DNA from: CAMBDR01 sp046597185
GTDB lineage: Bacteria > Pseudomonadota > Gammaproteobacteria > Burkholderiales > Burkholderiaceae_D
DNA length: 6,999 bases
Assembly: GCA_046597185.1 (NCBI GenBank)
Contig: JBKJLF010000404.1
Coordinates: 1-6,999, forward strand
Direction: 5' to 3'
In this document: piece by piece, positions 5,901 to 6,999 of the stretch
Layout: every line of letters begins with the position of its first letter
Numbering within the stretch: position 1 is the stretch's first letter
Made by a program: the position numbers and the translations under genes
Notes under the pieces: generated by a model
The model's input: the letters and a program-made list of their open reading frames with translations, nothing else
Told to the model about the DNA's origin: nothing
Databases searched by the model: none

Positions 5901-6999
5901 TTACCCGAATGATGAGGAAATAGCACTTATTCTTGCAAAAAGAATCGAGATGCATGGTTTTCATTTTTCATCATATGCCAATGAACTATGGGACATCTTA
6001 AGGCAAGGTTTTCGCGGGCATCCTGCATTAATCGAACCGATTAGAAATATGTTGATTGAACGCCGCGAGAAATATGCTGCAATTTATTGGGGGCCAGACA
6101 TTGTAGGGGCATATATTGTCCTTGGTGATCGGCAAGCGCGCGACGAGCTTTTGGCCTGTTACGAACCAGGTTCTTGGACGGATAAATTCTGGATTGCGAA
6201 AGCGCTCATGATTGGTTGGCCGCAGGATATTGAAGTGCTCAACACTTTAAAAAAATGGGCAAATGGCGGTTTGGACTTTGCCGTGCCTTTGGCTCAGTGG
6301 GCGGAAGTTTTATTCGATCAAAAATTGGCGCAAAAACAATGGTTGATCTGGTTGGCTGAAAATAGTAAGGGCAACAGTGCCGGAAGGGCATTATTGGCGC
6401 TAATTGAAGCATTTCCAGATGATGAAACCCAGGCCATTATTTCCAAGCGACTAGCTAGCGAAAATTTTTGGTTCTATGAGCAGGATCGGCTTGAGAGCAA
6501 AATGGCCTGCATTAATCCTGGCAGTACACAAAGCCTTGCCTTGTATGAACGCTCATTAAGGGAACTTGAGGGGCCGCCAATGAATGAATGGGCGGCTTCT
6601 GTTCAACACCTGCCGGAAATTCGAGCTCGCCTCCTGGTTGCAGTTGCACCTGCTGCGCTGGATGTACGAATGGCCATCTTCGATACGTTGCGAACGAGAA
6701 TTGCAAGTTACGTGGAACTACAGCAGTTAACACCAGATATATTTGCAGAAGAAAATAGTGCGGTAAGAGCGACAGGACTTCTCGCCCTTGCGCAAGCAGC
6801 AAAAACAAATCCCCAATTATCAGAAAATATTGTTCCAAAATTTCGCGCAGAACTATCAACAGTTGGGCTTTATTTTCAAGCCAGACGCCGCATTGGGTTT
6901 GTAGCATTATTGGAATTAGGAATGTACGACGCCGCAGTACAAGCATTAATGGCCGAAAGTAAAGGAACAATTCCCTGGGATTATATGTTTGATAGTATT
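2986..6999 (+). CDS. Nuclease-NACHT STAND NTPase with HEAT-like sensor region, Avs/bNACHT-type anti-phage protein (3' end outside window)
   Basis: The frame runs without a stop from ATG 2986 to the window edge, giving at least 1338 residues. The first in-frame start after the TGA at 2953-2955 is this ATG, with a weak GGCGGA site eight bases before it. Residues 29-185 form an Mrr-like PD-(D/E)XK nuclease: a helix with FERL (39-42), GID with D70, and QCK with Q86 and K88. A linker follows (about 186-285), then a NACHT-type NTPase: Walker A GEPGAGKS (307-314), Walker B ILLVDGLDE (394-402), TSR sensor (430-432), and the winged-helix motif FVHLSIQEFLAAE (644-656) characteristic of NACHT proteins. 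The rest, beyond residue 700, is helical, with clear HEAT-like repeats at about 807-872 and 1250-1320. Known relatives detect a phage component with the C-terminal part, oligomerise through the NTPase and unleash the nuclease on DNA. All key residues are present, so it is probably active. It looks AT-richer than the left part of the window, which suggests separate acquisition. Confidence 0.9.
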   Translation, partial: MATNIPSWMDAPPDELSCTQPVISKVQGLPFNDLSWQNFERLILRLVRREGTVQDCSVYGTPGQKQHGIDILSVLTGSPPVSVCYQCKKVEKFGPADIRDAIDKFLKGKWIGSVKTFVLCVSRPLESTQHCEEIELQRIKLTEKQIKLQIWDGSEGGELCERLKELPELVDDFFGRVWVDAFNGAQSASALGARLDGIDLARLRQRLQDLYAVLFNQHDPGIRAEGGQCVDYLSRYVPADVIESRSITTRGGERKADRDMQNSQTDGADLYGRPLENSRVTASVENYETRRAALEWLSEQQFCVVLGEPGAGKSALLRHLALSLLSPEVPSQGQLKPTLLRRLPAWLSFAGFVDAICKKPDCSVEDYFHDWLHLNSFDDLQDLFRRSLAHSEIILLVDGLDEGLPQAFAQKAIDRIVAFTKAHSAAVICTSRPREYNALDVPTTWQTATLASLNDEQILKFAARWFTIVELAGAESAPSPKTDPRAQSRAESFLAAVRVSQRTHQLARTPLLCQTLIELFRTTQRLPEERVAVYEKIIELLLERHPGARVRAAGSIVPQQLVGMRPRDIKEIVIRLAKGMQANIAHGLFNRQQCEKLCAEYLEDETDGLGQTKAQARHQAEDVVTQLLSHFGLLVERAPNQLGFVHLSIQEFLAAEAICRQTEEEQLAFVGRAWLDIRWRECLINWFGFQSYKGKKQLAGQAAERITQLGTTGEFERIQSLQLRTNLACTDLGLPVSIARKVVLEAAADVEISPFSEHRVVLAKYLTLGALGSAVCNECIAALQKWVPGRNTYVRANTLTRLQTWAPADDLKATLLRAIHDEDRACRVAAAITFSKVFGPADEACKVLTKLAQTHTRPEVRAAALKGLAAQVDWGECALDAANSNRASCNVELALAVIGIRVRAAVNHDDDLNVMWRLWRHDAVHYSQAKEFLDLYCQGWPKRPGIRKAFIEKIEHTETPGIEFELSYLIQNYPNDEEIALILAKRIEMHGFHFSSYANELWDILRQGFRGHPALIEPIRNMLIERREKYAAIYWGPDIVGAYIVLGDRQARDELLACYEPGSWTDKFWIAKALMIGWPQDIEVLNTLKKWANGGLDFAVPLAQWAEVLFDQKLAQKQWLIWLAENSKGNSAGRALLALIEAFPDDETQAIISKRLASENFWFYEQDRLESKMACINPGSTQSLALYERSLRELEGPPMNEWAASVQHLPEIRARLLVAVAPAALDVRMAIFDTLRTRIASYVELQQLTPDIFAEENSAVRATGLLALAQAAKTNPQLSENIVPKFRAELSTVGLYFQARRRIGFVALLELGMYDAAVQALMAESKGTIPWDYMFDSI

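Noticed and set aside
3237..6970. Several minus-strand frames of 61-152 codons inside the NACHT gene
   Set aside because: The plus strand carries one continuous frame with ordered nuclease and NACHT motifs across the whole interval; the antisense frames lack ribosome sites and family features.

Overview
The window looks like a proteobacterial chromosomal defence island. The evidence is mid-range GC, dense genes with Shine-Dalgarno sites, and VapB and HigBA homologues of the kind common in beta- and gammaproteobacteria. The genus cannot be told from the sequence. There are no tRNA, rRNA, CRISPR or integrase genes, and no complete insertion sequence.

Left part (1-1708) is a scar of damaged genes. 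It opens with the last 42 codons of a DUF4338/DruA-like protein (1-131). Then comes a calcineurin-like metallophosphoesterase without its N-terminal half, which runs through a G10 tract (353-362) into an SMC/ABC-like AAA ATPase. The two phosphoesterase pieces lie in different frames joined at the G10 tract, so the original gene was probably one phosphoesterase-ATPase fusion. The ATPase has Walker A but no recognisable signature, Walker B or H-motif, and a second G run (G7, 1558-1564) separates it from a 46-codon tail in another frame.

Middle part (1709-2844) holds toxin-antitoxin material. A minus-strand VapB-type antitoxin (1788-2018) has lost its toxin: the vapC start codon survives in its usual ATGA overlap, but eight bases later the sequence runs into a 43-bp near-perfect palindrome (1741-1783). 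Upstream of vapB lie four 7-bp direct repeats, which look like a ribbon-helix-helix operator. Divergently on the plus strand is an apparently intact higB-higA type module (2253-2844), toxin first, with a 14-bp overlap. Just after it a 15-bp copy of the vapB start region reappears (2882-2896), perhaps a vestige of a second vapB.

Right part (2986-6999, continuing beyond the window) is one very large gene of at least 1338 codons. It encodes an N-terminal Mrr-like PD-(D/E)XK nuclease, a central NACHT-type STAND NTPase and a long helical, HEAT-like C-terminal region. This is the architecture of Avs/bNACHT anti-phage sensors, in which the C-terminal region recognises a phage component, the NTPase oligomerises and the nuclease is released to cut DNA. 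It is the most interesting intact system here. The higBA module lies 141 bp upstream on the same strand and may stabilise the island.
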